Below, piece by piece: positions 27,532 through 36,311 of a stretch of DNA of 51,699 bases. The notes beneath the pieces are model-generated. The model was not told where the DNA came from and searched no databases. It worked only from the letters and a program-made list of their open reading frames with translations. Numbering within the stretch: the first letter of the stretch is position 1; every line of letters starts with the position of its first letter. A program made the translations under genes and the position numbers. Source of the stretch: Methanobrevibacter sp. TMH8 (lineage in GTDB: Archaea > Methanobacteriota > Methanobacteria > Methanobacteriales > Methanobacteriaceae); assembly GCF_020148105.1 (NCBI RefSeq), contig NZ_JAHLZE010000027.1, positions 1-51,699 on the forward strand, in the 5' to 3' direction.

Positions 27532-28677
27532 TTATTGTTTAAGCATTAAATCCATAATTGAATATTTTTTCTTTGTTTCATGTTTATTTACTGTGTTTTC
27601 TCCCATAATAGGGGGGATAGATGACTTTAAAAAGTCTTTATTAGCTCTGTTACTAACTTCTTTGAAAATCATTTTATATGCAGTACATTGGGGATCAACA
27701 GATTTAGCAGTTCCAGTAGCTACAATACCATTATATGGGCATCCTCCTCTGCAAAATTTTATATATGTACAATCTCCACAATTTTCATCTACAAAATCTT
27801 TAAAATCCATTAGTTTTTGCCAGGCTTCACTTTTCATCAATTGTTTCATGGATGGTTTGTTTTTTACATTTCCCATTATCCATTCTTCCATTCCATTAAA
27901 TCGATAACAAGGATAAATGCTTCCATCGTGACCAATAGCTAAAGTATCCCCCATACAATCAGCAAATGTACAAAGAGTTCCTCTTCTTCTAAATGAACTT
28001 TTACAAATATGATCAAAGTCTTTTATTTCTATTTTATCAAGATCATTAAGGTATCTATCAAGTAACTGTATAAGAAGTTTTCCATGATCTTCTTGTTCTA
28101 ATGCCCAAGGATCCGCATTTTCTCCTCTCATTGAAGGAAGTGCTGCATGAAGTTTCATATTATATCTGTTTTCCAAAAAGAAGTTATATATTTCTTCTTC
28201 AAAATCCTTAGAATATGATGTAAATGTACAAATAAAGTTAATTTTAACTCCGTTTTCTGTAGCTGTTTTATATCCTTCCATAGTTTTATCAAAATAACCT
28301 TTTCCCCGTTGATAATCATTAATTTCACGAGGACCATCAATACTAGTACTAATAGCTACTCCATATTCAGCAAAAAGTTTAGCTAAATCTTGATTTATTA
28401 ACCATAGATTACTTTGAAGAGAAAATCCCGCTTCCTTATGAGTTGATGCATTTTTTAGGATTGGGAGTGCTTCTTTGTAAAAATCGTAACCTGCAAGAAG
28501 AGGTTCTCCACCATGAAATGTAAAATGAACATAATCGTCTCTAAATCCATCTAACCAAGTTACAATTTCCTTTACAATTTCAATATCCATTACTCCGGAA
28601 CCTTTTTTTGAGCCCCAACAGTAGGCACAGTTAGATGGACAATCTAAAGTTGGAATTATCATCACATGGAAAGTCAT
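27532..28677 (-). CDS. radical SAM/SPASM-type peptide-modifying enzyme
   Basis: 381 residues. The radical SAM cluster motif CPSNCAYC (Cys13, Cys17, Cys20) is near the N-terminus, followed by FTFHGGEPLL. The C-terminus has extra cysteines in a SPASM-like arrangement (CTFADC, GSIYPCYRF, CGDCTYIKFCRGGCPYNG), as in anaerobic sulfatase-maturating and RiPP-modifying enzymes. The Mhun_1560-type family of methanogens (TIGR04083, from memory) fits. I start at the ATG at 28677, which gives MTFHVMIIPTLDC; a GTG three codons upstream is possible. It lies 159 nt downstream of a small Cys-rich protein on the same strand, its likely substrate. Confidence 0.85.
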   Translation of the reverse strand: MTFHVMIIPTLDCPSNCAYCWGSKKGSGVMDIEIVKEIVTWLDGFRDDYVHFTFHGGEPLLAGYDFYKEALPILKNASTHKEAGFSLQSNLWLINQDLAKLFAEYGVAISTSIDGPREINDYQRGKGYFDKTMEGYKTATENGVKINFICTFTSYSKDFEEEIYNFFLENRYNMKLHAALPSMRGENADPWALEQEDHGKLLIQLLDRYLNDLDKIEIKDFDHICKSSFRRRGTLCTFADCMGDTLAIGHDGSIYPCYRFNGMEEWIMGNVKNKPSMKQLMKSEAWQKLMDFKDFVDENCGDCTYIKFCRGGCPYNGIVATGTAKSVDPQCTAYKMIFKEVSNRANKDFLKSSIPPIMGENTVNKHETKKKYSIMDLMLKQ

Positions 28678-28836
28678 ATTTTTCACTATTTGGGTTTTTA
28701 ATTTTAATTTTATTATTTATTTCATTATTTAATTTAATTATTTAATTATTATTTAATTTATTATTAATTTATTATATTAATTTATTATTTTAATTAATTA
28801 TTTTTATTCTTTATAATAACAATTTTTTATTTATCT

Positions 28837-29043
28837 TCATTTTCCTTTTTTTATTTCTTCTTTTTCTTTCTCTTTATATTTTTCTTCTTGATCTTCTTTT
28901 GTTTCAAAAATATATCCACATTCATCACATACAACAGCTTTCATTTCTGCATGAGCTTTTTGATCATCTAACATTTTTCTTTGCACAGTTTTATCTTGTG
29001 ATCCACATTTAGGACATTTAGCTAATAATTGTTCTAATTTCAT
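28837..29043 (-). CDS. small Cys-rich protein, candidate radical SAM substrate
   Basis: 68 residues. CPKC (Cys10, Cys13) and CDEC (Cys39, Cys42) flank a polar middle (VQRKMLDDQKAHAEMKAVV); a Lys/Glu-rich tail follows. It resembles the methanogen Cys-rich peptide family recalled as TIGR04165, which co-occurs with the radical SAM enzyme encoded next. It also reads as an ordinary zinc ribbon, which is the main alternative. The ATG at 29043 is chosen over a TTG at 29103: a TTTATATAAA box at 29066-29075 would start transcription at about 29045, making the mRNA leaderless. The upstream TTG would put the box inside the gene. Confidence 0.75.
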   Translation of the reverse strand: MKLEQLLAKCPKCGSQDKTVQRKMLDDQKAHAEMKAVVCDECGYIFETKEDQEEKYKEKEKEEIKKGK

Positions 29044-29065
29044 AATGTTAATATAATTTTTATAA

Positions 29066-29075
29066 TTTATATAAA
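29066..29075 (-). promoter_or_regulatory. TATA box of the Cys-rich protein/radical SAM pair
   Basis: TTTATATAAA is a strong TATA box centred about 25 nt upstream of the ATG at 29043 on the minus strand, so the transcript should begin at or next to the start codon. The box is itself palindromic. Confidence 0.55.
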
Positions 29076-29652
29076 TTATTCTAAAAATAATGATATTTAT
29101 CAAATATTAATTATTTCAATTTATTTTAAATTATATTAAATTATATTAAATTATTTTAACTTATTTTAAATTATTTTAAATTATTTTAATTTATTTAGAA
29201 ATATTTTTTATAATATTATTTATATTTTTAAAATATTATCTAGATAAATAGCTGTATTATATATCTTTATTAAATTTATTGTCAAGTTTACCTTTTTTAT
29301 TATCTATTTTTCTTTTTATTGTAAATTTATGATGAAATTTAGGTTACATTTATATTATATAAATAATAAATAGAATTAAGTAAATTTATAATTATTAATA
29401 ATGATTAATATTAATTATTCAATATTTTTTAATAATTTCATATAATGATATATTTAATATTAAATTTTCTATTAATTAGCATTTTAAATTATTATATTAA
29501 ATTATTAATTTAATTATTATTAATTTATTAATTCAATTATTATATTGATATTAAATTAATTATTGATAAATATTGTTTATAATGCCATATTATGATCATG
29601 ATTAATGTATATCGACACAGAATTACTCATTGAATGATTAAAGGTATTAACT
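29076..29652. other. divergent gap before the MFS gene, with a small palindrome
   Basis: Mostly TTATTTTAAA-type low-complexity sequence; TTAAATTAT is reiterated about eight times around 29120-29190. Near the MFS gene a TTTATAAT box lies at 29576-29583, the palindrome ATGATCAT at 29592-29599, and TCATTgAATGA at 29628-29638. The palindromes lie where a repressor of an exporter gene would bind. Confidence 0.4.
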
Positions 29653-31119
29653 ATGAATTCAAAATTAAAAGAAGATGAAAAGAAAGTAAAATATAATAAC
29701 ATTGATTCAAAGCATTTAAACACATTGTCTAAAAATAAATATATATTATTGATTACTGCATTATCATATTTTTTATCAGGGTATGTTGTATCAGTAATCT
29801 CAATTGCATTACCAAATATGGCTAGAGATTTTGCTGTTAGTGCAGTAGCACAGAATTGGATAGCTATAATTTTTTTTCTAACAATAGCTATTTTTTCAAT
29901 ACCTTTTGGAAAAATATCTGCAAAGTTTGGATTAAAAAAAACGTTTTATTTAGGTTTAATTCTTTTGATAATAGGATCATTAGGTGTTTCAGTTTCTAAT
30001 TCATCTAATTTTTTAATAGCTTTTAGAGCTTTACAGGGATTTAGTGTTGCAATATTAAATGTTTCAACTTTAGCTATTGTAACAGAATCAATGCCTCCAC
30101 ATGAAAGAGGAAAAGGAATAGGAATAATAACTTCAATAGCTTATGTTGGTCTTATTGTAGCTAATATTCTTGGTGGTTTTTTAACTCATAATTTTGGATG
30201 GAGAAGTGTATTTTTATTTGTAATACCGTTTTTAATATTAACTATATTAATAACTTATTTTAAAGTTTCTGATGAATGGATTTTTTCAAAAGGAGAGAAA
30301 TTTGATTATATTGGAGCTTTAATATTTGGATTAGCTATTTCCTTTTTAACATATGGATTTACAACAATCCATGAACTAAATGGAATAATTTTAGTTTTAC
30401 TAGCTATAATCTCATTTGCTATATTTGGAAAATGGCAGTTAAAATCTAAGTTTCCTCTATTTCCTATTAAAATTATTAAAAATAGAGTGTTTACATTTGC
30501 AAGTTTTGCAGCATTTTTATGCTCATTTGCAACTTTTGTAATTACATATATTGTTGATTATCATTTACAGTATATTAAAGGGATAGATCCTCAACTAACT
30601 GGTTTAATTCTTATGTTAGCCCCTCTTTCAATGGCAATATCAACATTTTTTGCAGGGAGATTATCTGATAAATTTAACCCAAGAATATTAGCTAGTTCTG
30701 GATTAACACTAGCATTTATTTCTTTAATTATTTTAGCGTTTATGGATTCAACTACTACTATTCCAGTTATTATAATGGCAATTATTCTTGAAGGTGTTGG
30801 TTATGGAATGTTTATATCTCCAAATACAAATATTGTTATGAGTTCTCTTCCAGATAAATTTGCATCAATTGCTTCAGCAACAGTTTCAACTACAAGAGTT
30901 ATTGGTGAAACTTTAAGTTTAGGAATGTTAACTGTTACTTTTGCGATAATTATGGGATCACTTCAGATTCTTCCTCAATATTTCCATCTTTTAATTGTAA
31001 GTTCAAAAATAGTTGCTATTATAGCTTCAATAGGATGTTTAGCAGGAATATTTGTTTCCTTAATTGGTGTTAAAATAAATTTTATAGAAAAAATATCAAT
31101 TTTAGGATTAAAAAAATAA
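29653..31119 (+). CDS. MFS drug:H+ antiporter (DHA2-like)
   Basis: 488 residues with about 14 membrane segments after a ~30-residue hydrophilic Lys-rich N-terminus. MFS marks include FGKISAKFGLKKTF (loop 2-3 motif A), FRALQGFSVAILNV (TM4 region) and the antiporter-type loop after TM5 (GGFLTHNFGWRSVF). The 14-TM layout matches the DHA2/EmrB group of multidrug exporters. Substrate unknown. No strong Shine-Dalgarno; AAAGGTATT is 10 nt upstream. A possible operator palindrome lies in front. Confidence 0.88.
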   Translation: MNSKLKEDEKKVKYNNIDSKHLNTLSKNKYILLITALSYFLSGYVVSVISIALPNMARDFAVSAVAQNWIAIIFFLTIAIFSIPFGKISAKFGLKKTFYLGLILLIIGSLGVSVSNSSNFLIAFRALQGFSVAILNVSTLAIVTESMPPHERGKGIGIITSIAYVGLIVANILGGFLTHNFGWRSVFLFVIPFLILTILITYFKVSDEWIFSKGEKFDYIGALIFGLAISFLTYGFTTIHELNGIILVLLAIISFAIFGKWQLKSKFPLFPIKIIKNRVFTFASFAAFLCSFATFVITYIVDYHLQYIKGIDPQLTGLILMLAPLSMAISTFFAGRLSDKFNPRILASSGLTLAFISLIILAFMDSTTTIPVIIMAIILEGVGYGMFISPNTNIVMSSLPDKFASIASATVSTTRVIGETLSLGMLTVTFAIIMGSLQILPQYFHLLIVSSKIVAIIASIGCLAGIFVSLIGVKINFIEKISILGLKK

Positions 31120-31501
31120 GTAAATTTTTATTTGAATGTATTAATTTTTTAATTTTAAAATTTTAAAATTTTTTAATTTTAATAATAATTAATAATAATT
31201 AATAATTTTATAAAAATTAATTTTTATAGGTATTTTTATTGTATTTATTTATTATTAAAATACTTTATTATTATATTAAATGATTTAATAATGGTTATAT
31301 AGTTTAATTAACAAATTAATATTTATTATAAATATTAATTATCTTAATATATTAATTAAAATATTAATTATTATATTTTTTATAATATTTTATAAATTAT
31401 TATTATAGTAATTTATAGTATTTTATAAAATTTTTATAAATTATATTTTTGTATAATAATATTATATTAAAAAGAATTAAATCAAAATATGGTAGGTTGT
31501 T
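31120..31501. other. gap before hisG
   Basis: T-rich terminator sequence after the exporter gene, with AATTTTAAAATTTTAAAATTT-like runs near 31150, then A+T repeats (TTAATATATTAATTAAAATATTAATTAT type). No ORF. TAGGTTG at 31493-31499 is a weak ribosome binding site for hisG. Confidence 0.4.
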
Positions 31502-32485
31502 ATGGAGATTATAATAGGGCTTCCAAAAGGAAGTTTAAATAATGTAAATAGAGGAAATACATATCAGCTCTTTAAAGATGCTGGATATGAAGTTAGGGGA
31601 TATGAACCTGGAAATGAATCTTATGAAATTGATATTGTTAATGATGATGAAATTAAAGCATTTCTCACTCGTCCTCAAAGTACACCTGTTGAACTCAACA
31701 GAGGAATGGTGGACATAGCTATTGTTGGTGAAGATTGGGTTAAAGAAGAATCAGTTTCTAATGATTGTGGGATAACAAAAATCGGGGATCTTGATTATGG
31801 TCAAACTCGTCTTATTGTAGCGGTTCCAATGGATTCTCCATATTTCTCTCTTAGTGAATTTTTCCGATTAAATAAAGATCGGGATACTCCTATTCTCTGT
31901 TTCACTGAATATCCAAATCTTACTAGAAAACATATAATGGAAAACGATGGATATAAAGAATTATTTGGTGATTCTGTCCCTCTTGTCCAAGTTCGTGGTC
32001 TTGTTGATGGTGAAAATGATAAAGTTCAAATAATTAATTCCGATGGTGCTACTGAAGTTTATATAGCTAAAGGTGCAGATCTTATTGTTGATAATACTCA
32101 AACAGGAAGTAGCTTAAAAAAAGCTGGACTTGTAGAGCTTGAAACTATAATGCACTCATCTGCAGGTCTTTATGCAGGAATTAACTGTATAGATGAAAAG
32201 ATGGAAAAAGCTAAAATGATTTTTGAACAGCTTTATGGTGCAACTACAGCTATAAAATACTTTGATGTCAAATTTAATGTTAATAATGACATAGCTACTG
32301 TAGTAAGTGATTTTTTAGTTACTAATGGATATTGTTCTGATGAACCTACAATAAATACAGGAAGCAAATTTTCACAGATAAATGTTTTAATTGAGAAAAA
32401 TAAATTTCCTGAAATGTTAAATGGCATTAAAGATTATGGTGCATCTTCAATTGTAAGAAATGATGTTAAACAATATGTTAAATAA
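31502..32485 (+). CDS. hisG: ATP phosphoribosyltransferase
   Basis: 327 residues. It begins [13 protein letters not shown] and keeps the PRPP-binding block [25 protein letters not shown] (around 180-205), [11 protein letters not shown] and, after ~220, a C-terminal ACT-like regulatory domain. It is therefore a long-form HisG, the first and feedback-controlled step of histidine synthesis. It is not in a his operon here; pyrF follows after a 197-nt AT-only gap. Confidence 0.88.
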   Translation: MEIIIGLPKGSLNNVNRGNTYQLFKDAGYEVRGYEPGNESYEIDIVNDDEIKAFLTRPQSTPVELNRGMVDIAIVGEDWVKEESVSNDCGITKIGDLDYGQTRLIVAVPMDSPYFSLSEFFRLNKDRDTPILCFTEYPNLTRKHIMENDGYKELFGDSVPLVQVRGLVDGENDKVQIINSDGATEVYIAKGADLIVDNTQTGSSLKKAGLVELETIMHSSAGLYAGINCIDEKMEKAKMIFEQLYGATTAIKYFDVKFNVNNDIATVVSDFLVTNGYCSDEPTINTGSKFSQINVLIEKNKFPEMLNGIKDYGASSIVRNDVKQYVK

Positions 32486-32682
32486 TAATTATACTATAAA
32501 ATAAATAGTAATTATAATTATAATAATTATAATATAATAATAAATTGTAATAATTATAATAATTATTATTATAATAATAATTATATTATCTGATAATTAT
32601 GATTATTATAGATTTAACAATTTAATGATTAATTAATCTTAATTTATAAAATTTTTTCTTAAGATCTTATTTGGGTGTTTAT

Positions 32683-33330
32683 ATGGATGTTAAAAATAAT
32701 ATAATATTAGCTATGGATTTAATGGATCTTTTAAATGCATATGAAGTTGCTGAAGCAATTGCAGAAGATATTAATACTATTAAAATTGGATATCCTTTAA
32801 CTTTAGCTGAAGGTCTTAAATCAATTCAAATATTTAAAGAAAATTTTAATTTCAAAGTTATTTGTGATTATAAAGTAGCTGATATTCCTGAAACTAATTC
32901 AAAAATAGCTGATTTATCATTTGATGCTGGTGCAGATGCTATTATTACTCATGGTTTTGTTGGAAAAGATAGTGTTGAAGCTTGTGTAGATATTGCTAAT
33001 AGCTATGGTGGGGATGTTTTTCTTTTAACTGAAATGTCACATCCGGGGGCTAAAATGTTTCTTCAGCCAGTTGCTGATGAAATAGCTAAAATGGGTCTTG
33101 ATATGGGTATTAAAAATTATGTTGCTCCTTCTACTCGTATTGATAGATTATCAGATATTAGAAATATTGTAGGTAATGATTCTTTTATTATTTCCCCAGG
33201 AGTTGGTACTCAAGGTGGAGATCCAAAAGATACTTTAAAATATGCTGATGCTTTAATTATTGGTAGATCTATCTATGAAGCTGATAATCCAAAAACAGCT
33301 CTTGATGAGATTAGTGATTCTATAAAGTAA
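32683..33330 (+). CDS. pyrF: orotidine 5'-phosphate decarboxylase
   Basis: 215 residues, the compact archaeal form. LAMDL at the N-terminus, FKVICDYKVADIPETN (catalytic Asp-x-Lys-x2-Asp network), THGFVGKDSV, and the phosphate loop PGVGTQGGDP with the GRSIYEADNP C-terminus are all present. It converts OMP to UMP. GGGTG (32673-32677) sets the ATG at 32683; a TTG at 32671 in frame overlaps the ribosome binding site region. Confidence 0.96.
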   Translation: MDVKNNIILAMDLMDLLNAYEVAEAIAEDINTIKIGYPLTLAEGLKSIQIFKENFNFKVICDYKVADIPETNSKIADLSFDAGADAIITHGFVGKDSVEACVDIANSYGGDVFLLTEMSHPGAKMFLQPVADEIAKMGLDMGIKNYVAPSTRIDRLSDIRNIVGNDSFIISPGVGTQGGDPKDTLKYADALIIGRSIYEADNPKTALDEISDSIK

Positions 33331-33337
33331 ATTTATT

Positions 33338-33455
33338 CTTTTTTATTTTTTACTTTTTTAATTTTTTAGAATTTTAACTTTCTTAATTTATTCTTTTTAC
33401 TTTTTTATTTTTTACTTTTTTAATTTTTTAGAATTTTAACTTTCTTAGTTTATTC
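33338..33455. repeat. 62-nt tandem duplication downstream of pyrF
   Basis: The T-rich segment starting CTTTTTTATTTTTTAC at 33338 is repeated at 33400 (offset 62 nt) and stays nearly identical through ATTTTTTAGAATTTTAACTT to about 33455. Both copies act as T-rich terminator DNA for pyrF. Confidence 0.75.
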
Positions 33456-33500
33456 AATCTTATTTTAATTTTTTAAAATAAACTTTAAAAAATCGAAAAC

Positions 33501-33559
33501 TTTATATATTATACTATTAATATTAAGAAATATCAAATGGACTTTATTAATATTAAAGT
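33501..33559 (+). promoter_or_regulatory. cbi operon promoter with paired palindromes
   Basis: CGAAAAC followed by TTTATATA (33501-33508) is a textbook BRE/TATA pair, and transcription should start near 33532. Two TTAATATTAA palindromes at 33517-33526 and 33547-33556 flank that point, 30 nt apart. The second lies within a wider inverted repeat ACTTTAttaatatTAAAGT (33541-33559). Position suggests a repressor operator, perhaps for a metal-sensing regulator. The leader to cbiM is about 170 nt. AT-rich palindromes also arise by chance. Confidence 0.5.
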
Positions 33560-33701
33560 TTACTTAAGCATATATAATTTGTAATTTATATATAATTTAT
33601 ATATTCTTAGATATTTGGTGATTATTAAGGATAATATAAAATTAGGGATAATTTAATTTATTGATAGGACTTCTCATATTAAATATATGGAGAGATGATA
33701 A

Positions 33702-34385
33702 ATGCATATTATGGAAGGATTTTTACCACCATTGTGGTGTGCTGTCTGGTTTATACTTTCAATACCAGTTATTGCTTATGGGATTTTTAGAATTAAAAAA
33801 GTAACTGATGAAGTTCCAGAATCAAAATCATTATTAGCAGTTAGTGGGGCTTTTATGTTTATACTTTCGTCATTAAAGATACCTTCTGTTACTGGTAGTT
33901 GTTCACATCCTACTGGTAATGGACTTGGAGCAGCTTTATTTGGCCCTGCAGCAGCAGCTGTTTTAGCTACAATTGTTTTATTGTTCCAAGCTATACTTCT
34001 TGCTCATGGTGGATTAACTACTCTTGGAGCTAATGTATTTTCTATGGGTATAGTTGGACCTTTTGCAGCATGGGTAGTTTATAAAGGATTTACAAGATAT
34101 GGAATATCTTCTGCAATAGCTATATTTTTTGCAGCATTCTTGGGTGATCTTTTAACTTATGTTACTACTGCATTCCAATTATCTTTAGCTTTTCCAGAAC
34201 CTACATTCCAATCAGCTTTGACAACTTTCTTAGGAATATTTGCTGTTACTCAAATTCCATTAGCTATTGCTGAAGGGTTGTTAACTGTGGTTATATGGGA
34301 TCAATTGACTAAATACAAACCACAATTACTTAAAAAGCTCAATGTTCTAAAAGGATTTAAAAAAGAGTCTGAGGTAACTAGTTAA
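33702..34385 (+). CDS. cbiM: cobalt/nickel ECF transporter S-component CbiM
   Basis: 227 residues with about seven membrane segments. It begins MHIMEGFLPPLWCAVWF; the Met-His-Ile-Met start is essential in CbiM, since the free N-terminus and His2 coordinate the metal. PSVTGSCSHPTGNGLGAALFGP is the other conserved block. It imports Co2+ (or Ni2+), needed for corrinoids and F430/hydrogenases. cbiN and cbiQ follow directly. The gene has a strong promoter with possible operators. Confidence 0.95.
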   Translation: MHIMEGFLPPLWCAVWFILSIPVIAYGIFRIKKVTDEVPESKSLLAVSGAFMFILSSLKIPSVTGSCSHPTGNGLGAALFGPAAAAVLATIVLLFQAILLAHGGLTTLGANVFSMGIVGPFAAWVVYKGFTRYGISSAIAIFFAAFLGDLLTYVTTAFQLSLAFPEPTFQSALTTFLGIFAVTQIPLAIAEGLLTVVIWDQLTKYKPQLLKKLNVLKGFKKESEVTS

Positions 34386-34420
34386 ACAATATATAGAATA
34401 AATAATTTTAAAGTGATATT

Positions 34421-34732
34421 ATGAAGACTCGAAATAGAGATATAATTTTATTAATTCTTGTAGCTATTATAGCTATTGTCCCTATGGTAATGTATTCTGG
34501 TCTTGGAGAAGATCAAGGTTATTTTGGTGGTGCTGATGGTGCTGCTAGTGAAGTTATTGAAGGAACTGGTTATCAACCATGGTTTTCTAGTTTTTGGGAA
34601 CCTCCGAGTGGTGAAATAGAAAGTTTATTATTTGCACTTCAAGCAGCTATTGGAGCAATAATAATTGGATATTTCATAGGTTATTGGCGTGGAACATCTA
34701 AGTGTGAAAATAAAGGAAAAGATGACAAATAA
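34421..34732 (+). CDS. cbiN: cobalt transport protein CbiN
   Basis: 103 residues with two membrane helices (about 7-24 and 68-88) around an extracytoplasmic loop of ~45 residues containing GEDQGYFGGADGAASEVIEG and PWFSSFWEPPSGEIESLLF, a hallmark of CbiN. It is an accessory subunit that helps load metal into CbiM. It lies 35 nt after cbiM and 43 nt before cbiQ. AAGTGATATT precedes the ATG. Confidence 0.94.
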   Translation: MKTRNRDIILLILVAIIAIVPMVMYSGLGEDQGYFGGADGAASEVIEGTGYQPWFSSFWEPPSGEIESLLFALQAAIGAIIIGYFIGYWRGTSKCENKGKDDK

Positions 34733-34775
34733 ATGATTAATGAGTAAGATTTTTTGTTAATTTTAGGTGATTTAA

Positions 34776-35450
34776 TTGGAAATTGATTATATTGCACACA
34801 CAAATGAATTAAGAAATGTTAATAGTACTTTTAAGTTTATTTTCGCAATTTTCTTAATGGTTTTTGCTTTAATAGTCAATTTGCCAATTGTTTCTTTAAT
34901 TATAACTTTTTTCATTGCATTTTTGTTGCTTTTTGTAGCTAGGGTTCCTTTTAGATTTTATATTAAATTTATTTCTATTCCATTTGGATTTTCATTAATA
35001 ACTTGTATATTTTTGGCTTTTTTCTTTGGAACTGGTCCTATTATTTTTCATACAGGAATATTTGGAATAGTAGTTCGTGAAGATGCTTTAACTCTTGCTA
35101 TAACTACATTTTTTAGAACATTAGCATGTTTTTCAGCACTTGGTTTTTTATCTTCAACAACACCAATATCTGAGATATTAAATGACCTTAAAAAGATTAA
35201 AGTTCCAAAAATTTTTATTGAAATAGCTCTATTGATGTATAATATTATTTTTGTCTTTTTAGATCAAATAAAAATAATGACAAATGCTCAAAAAACTAGA
35301 ATGGGATATAATGGGATAAAAAATTCTTATAGGTCATTAGGTCTTTTAATTACTAATCTTTTCTTCAAATCTCTTGAAAAAAGTGAACATCTTCAGCATG
35401 CTTTAGATTCAAGAGGATATAATGGTGAATTACCTAAATATAATCCTTAG
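34776..35450 (+). CDS. cbiQ: ECF transporter transmembrane component CbiQ
   Basis: 224 residues with four to six membrane segments. The C-terminal part carries the coupling-helix region expected of EcfT/CbiQ proteins, QKTRMGYNGIKNSYRSLG and LQHALDSRGYNG. It links the S-component to the ATPase. TTG start after AGGTGAT (34765-34771). The ATPase gene cbiO is not next but 2.2 kb downstream, after a methyltransferase and a DMT transporter gene. Confidence 0.93.
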   Translation: MEIDYIAHTNELRNVNSTFKFIFAIFLMVFALIVNLPIVSLIITFFIAFLLLFVARVPFRFYIKFISIPFGFSLITCIFLAFFFGTGPIIFHTGIFGIVVREDALTLAITTFFRTLACFSALGFLSSTTPISEILNDLKKIKVPKIFIEIALLMYNIIFVFLDQIKIMTNAQKTRMGYNGIKNSYRSLGLLITNLFFKSLEKSEHLQHALDSRGYNGELPKYNP

Positions 35451-35658
35451 TTTTATTTTTTTATTTTTTTATTTTTGCTAATAATCTCATAAAATTATAT
35501 TTTTTAAAATTTCCTTAAACATTAAATAGAAGTTTTAATATATTATGAGTAATACTCATTTATAAGTAAAAATAAAAAAAGTAATACTATTTGAATTAAT
35601 GTATTAAATGTTTATATATTATTAACAATTTTAAATTATTAAAAAATTAGGTAAAATA

Positions 35659-36249
35659 ATGAAAAAAGATTTTAAATTTAATAACAGAGCATCTTCATAT
35701 GATAAAGGATTTGAAGGTAAATTTTCCAAGAAATTTTATAATTTATTATTAAATCAAATTGAATTAAAAGATGGAGATAATTTATTAGATGTTGGATGTG
35801 GTACAGGTAAAATATTAAGAGAATTATCTGATAAGTATGATATCAATGGTTATGGAATAGATGTAGAAGAGAATATGGTAAAAATAGCTAAAGAAAAATG
35901 TCCCAATATGAACATACAAATTTCTAATTCTGATAAAATGCCTTTTGTAGATAACAAATTTGATATACTAACTGCATGTATGGCATATCATCATTTTGAT
36001 GATAAAATAAGTTTTGCAGAAGAAGCTGGAAGAGTTATGAAAATAGGAGCATATTTGTACATAGTGGATCCAAAATTTCCTAAAATAATTCGAATAATAA
36101 TGAACTCTACATTAAAACAAATAGGCATTGTAGGAAAATTTGAAACATCTCAAGAGATATATAATACATTTGAAGAATTTGGGTTTGAATTAATAGAATC
36201 TGAAAGCGATAGCTATGCACAGTTAGTAAAATTGAAAAAAGTTAAATAA
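35659..36249 (+). CDS. class I SAM-dependent methyltransferase
   Basis: 196 residues, Rossmann-type. Motif I LLDVGCGTGKILREL (about 43-57), an acidic end of strand 2 (YGIDVEENMVKIA), motif near DKMPFVDNKFDIL and AYHHFDDKISFAEEAGRVMK follow the UbiE/Methyltransf_11 pattern. The substrate cannot be told. It sits inside the cobalt/nickel transport cluster, 208 nt after cbiQ and 62 nt before the His-tailed transporter. A corrinoid or metallophore link would be speculation. Confidence 0.85.
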   Translation: MKKDFKFNNRASSYDKGFEGKFSKKFYNLLLNQIELKDGDNLLDVGCGTGKILRELSDKYDINGYGIDVEENMVKIAKEKCPNMNIQISNSDKMPFVDNKFDILTACMAYHHFDDKISFAEEAGRVMKIGAYLYIVDPKFPKIIRIIMNSTLKQIGIVGKFETSQEIYNTFEEFGFELIESESDSYAQLVKLKKVK

Positions 36250-36311
36250 ATAATGATAAAAATTTAATTAAATATTCAAATATTTAATTTAGATGGTTAA
36301 GTGGTTAGGTC

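Noticed and set aside
28837-29043. RNA polymerase Rpb9/TFS-type zinc ribbon
   Set aside because: It lacks the C-terminal TFS ribbon with its acidic catalytic pair, and the Rpb9-like part does not fit. An ordinary small zinc ribbon remains possible.
29120-29200. Reiterated TTAAATTAT as a protein-binding array
   Set aside because: Irregular spacing and very low complexity; simple slippage explains it better.
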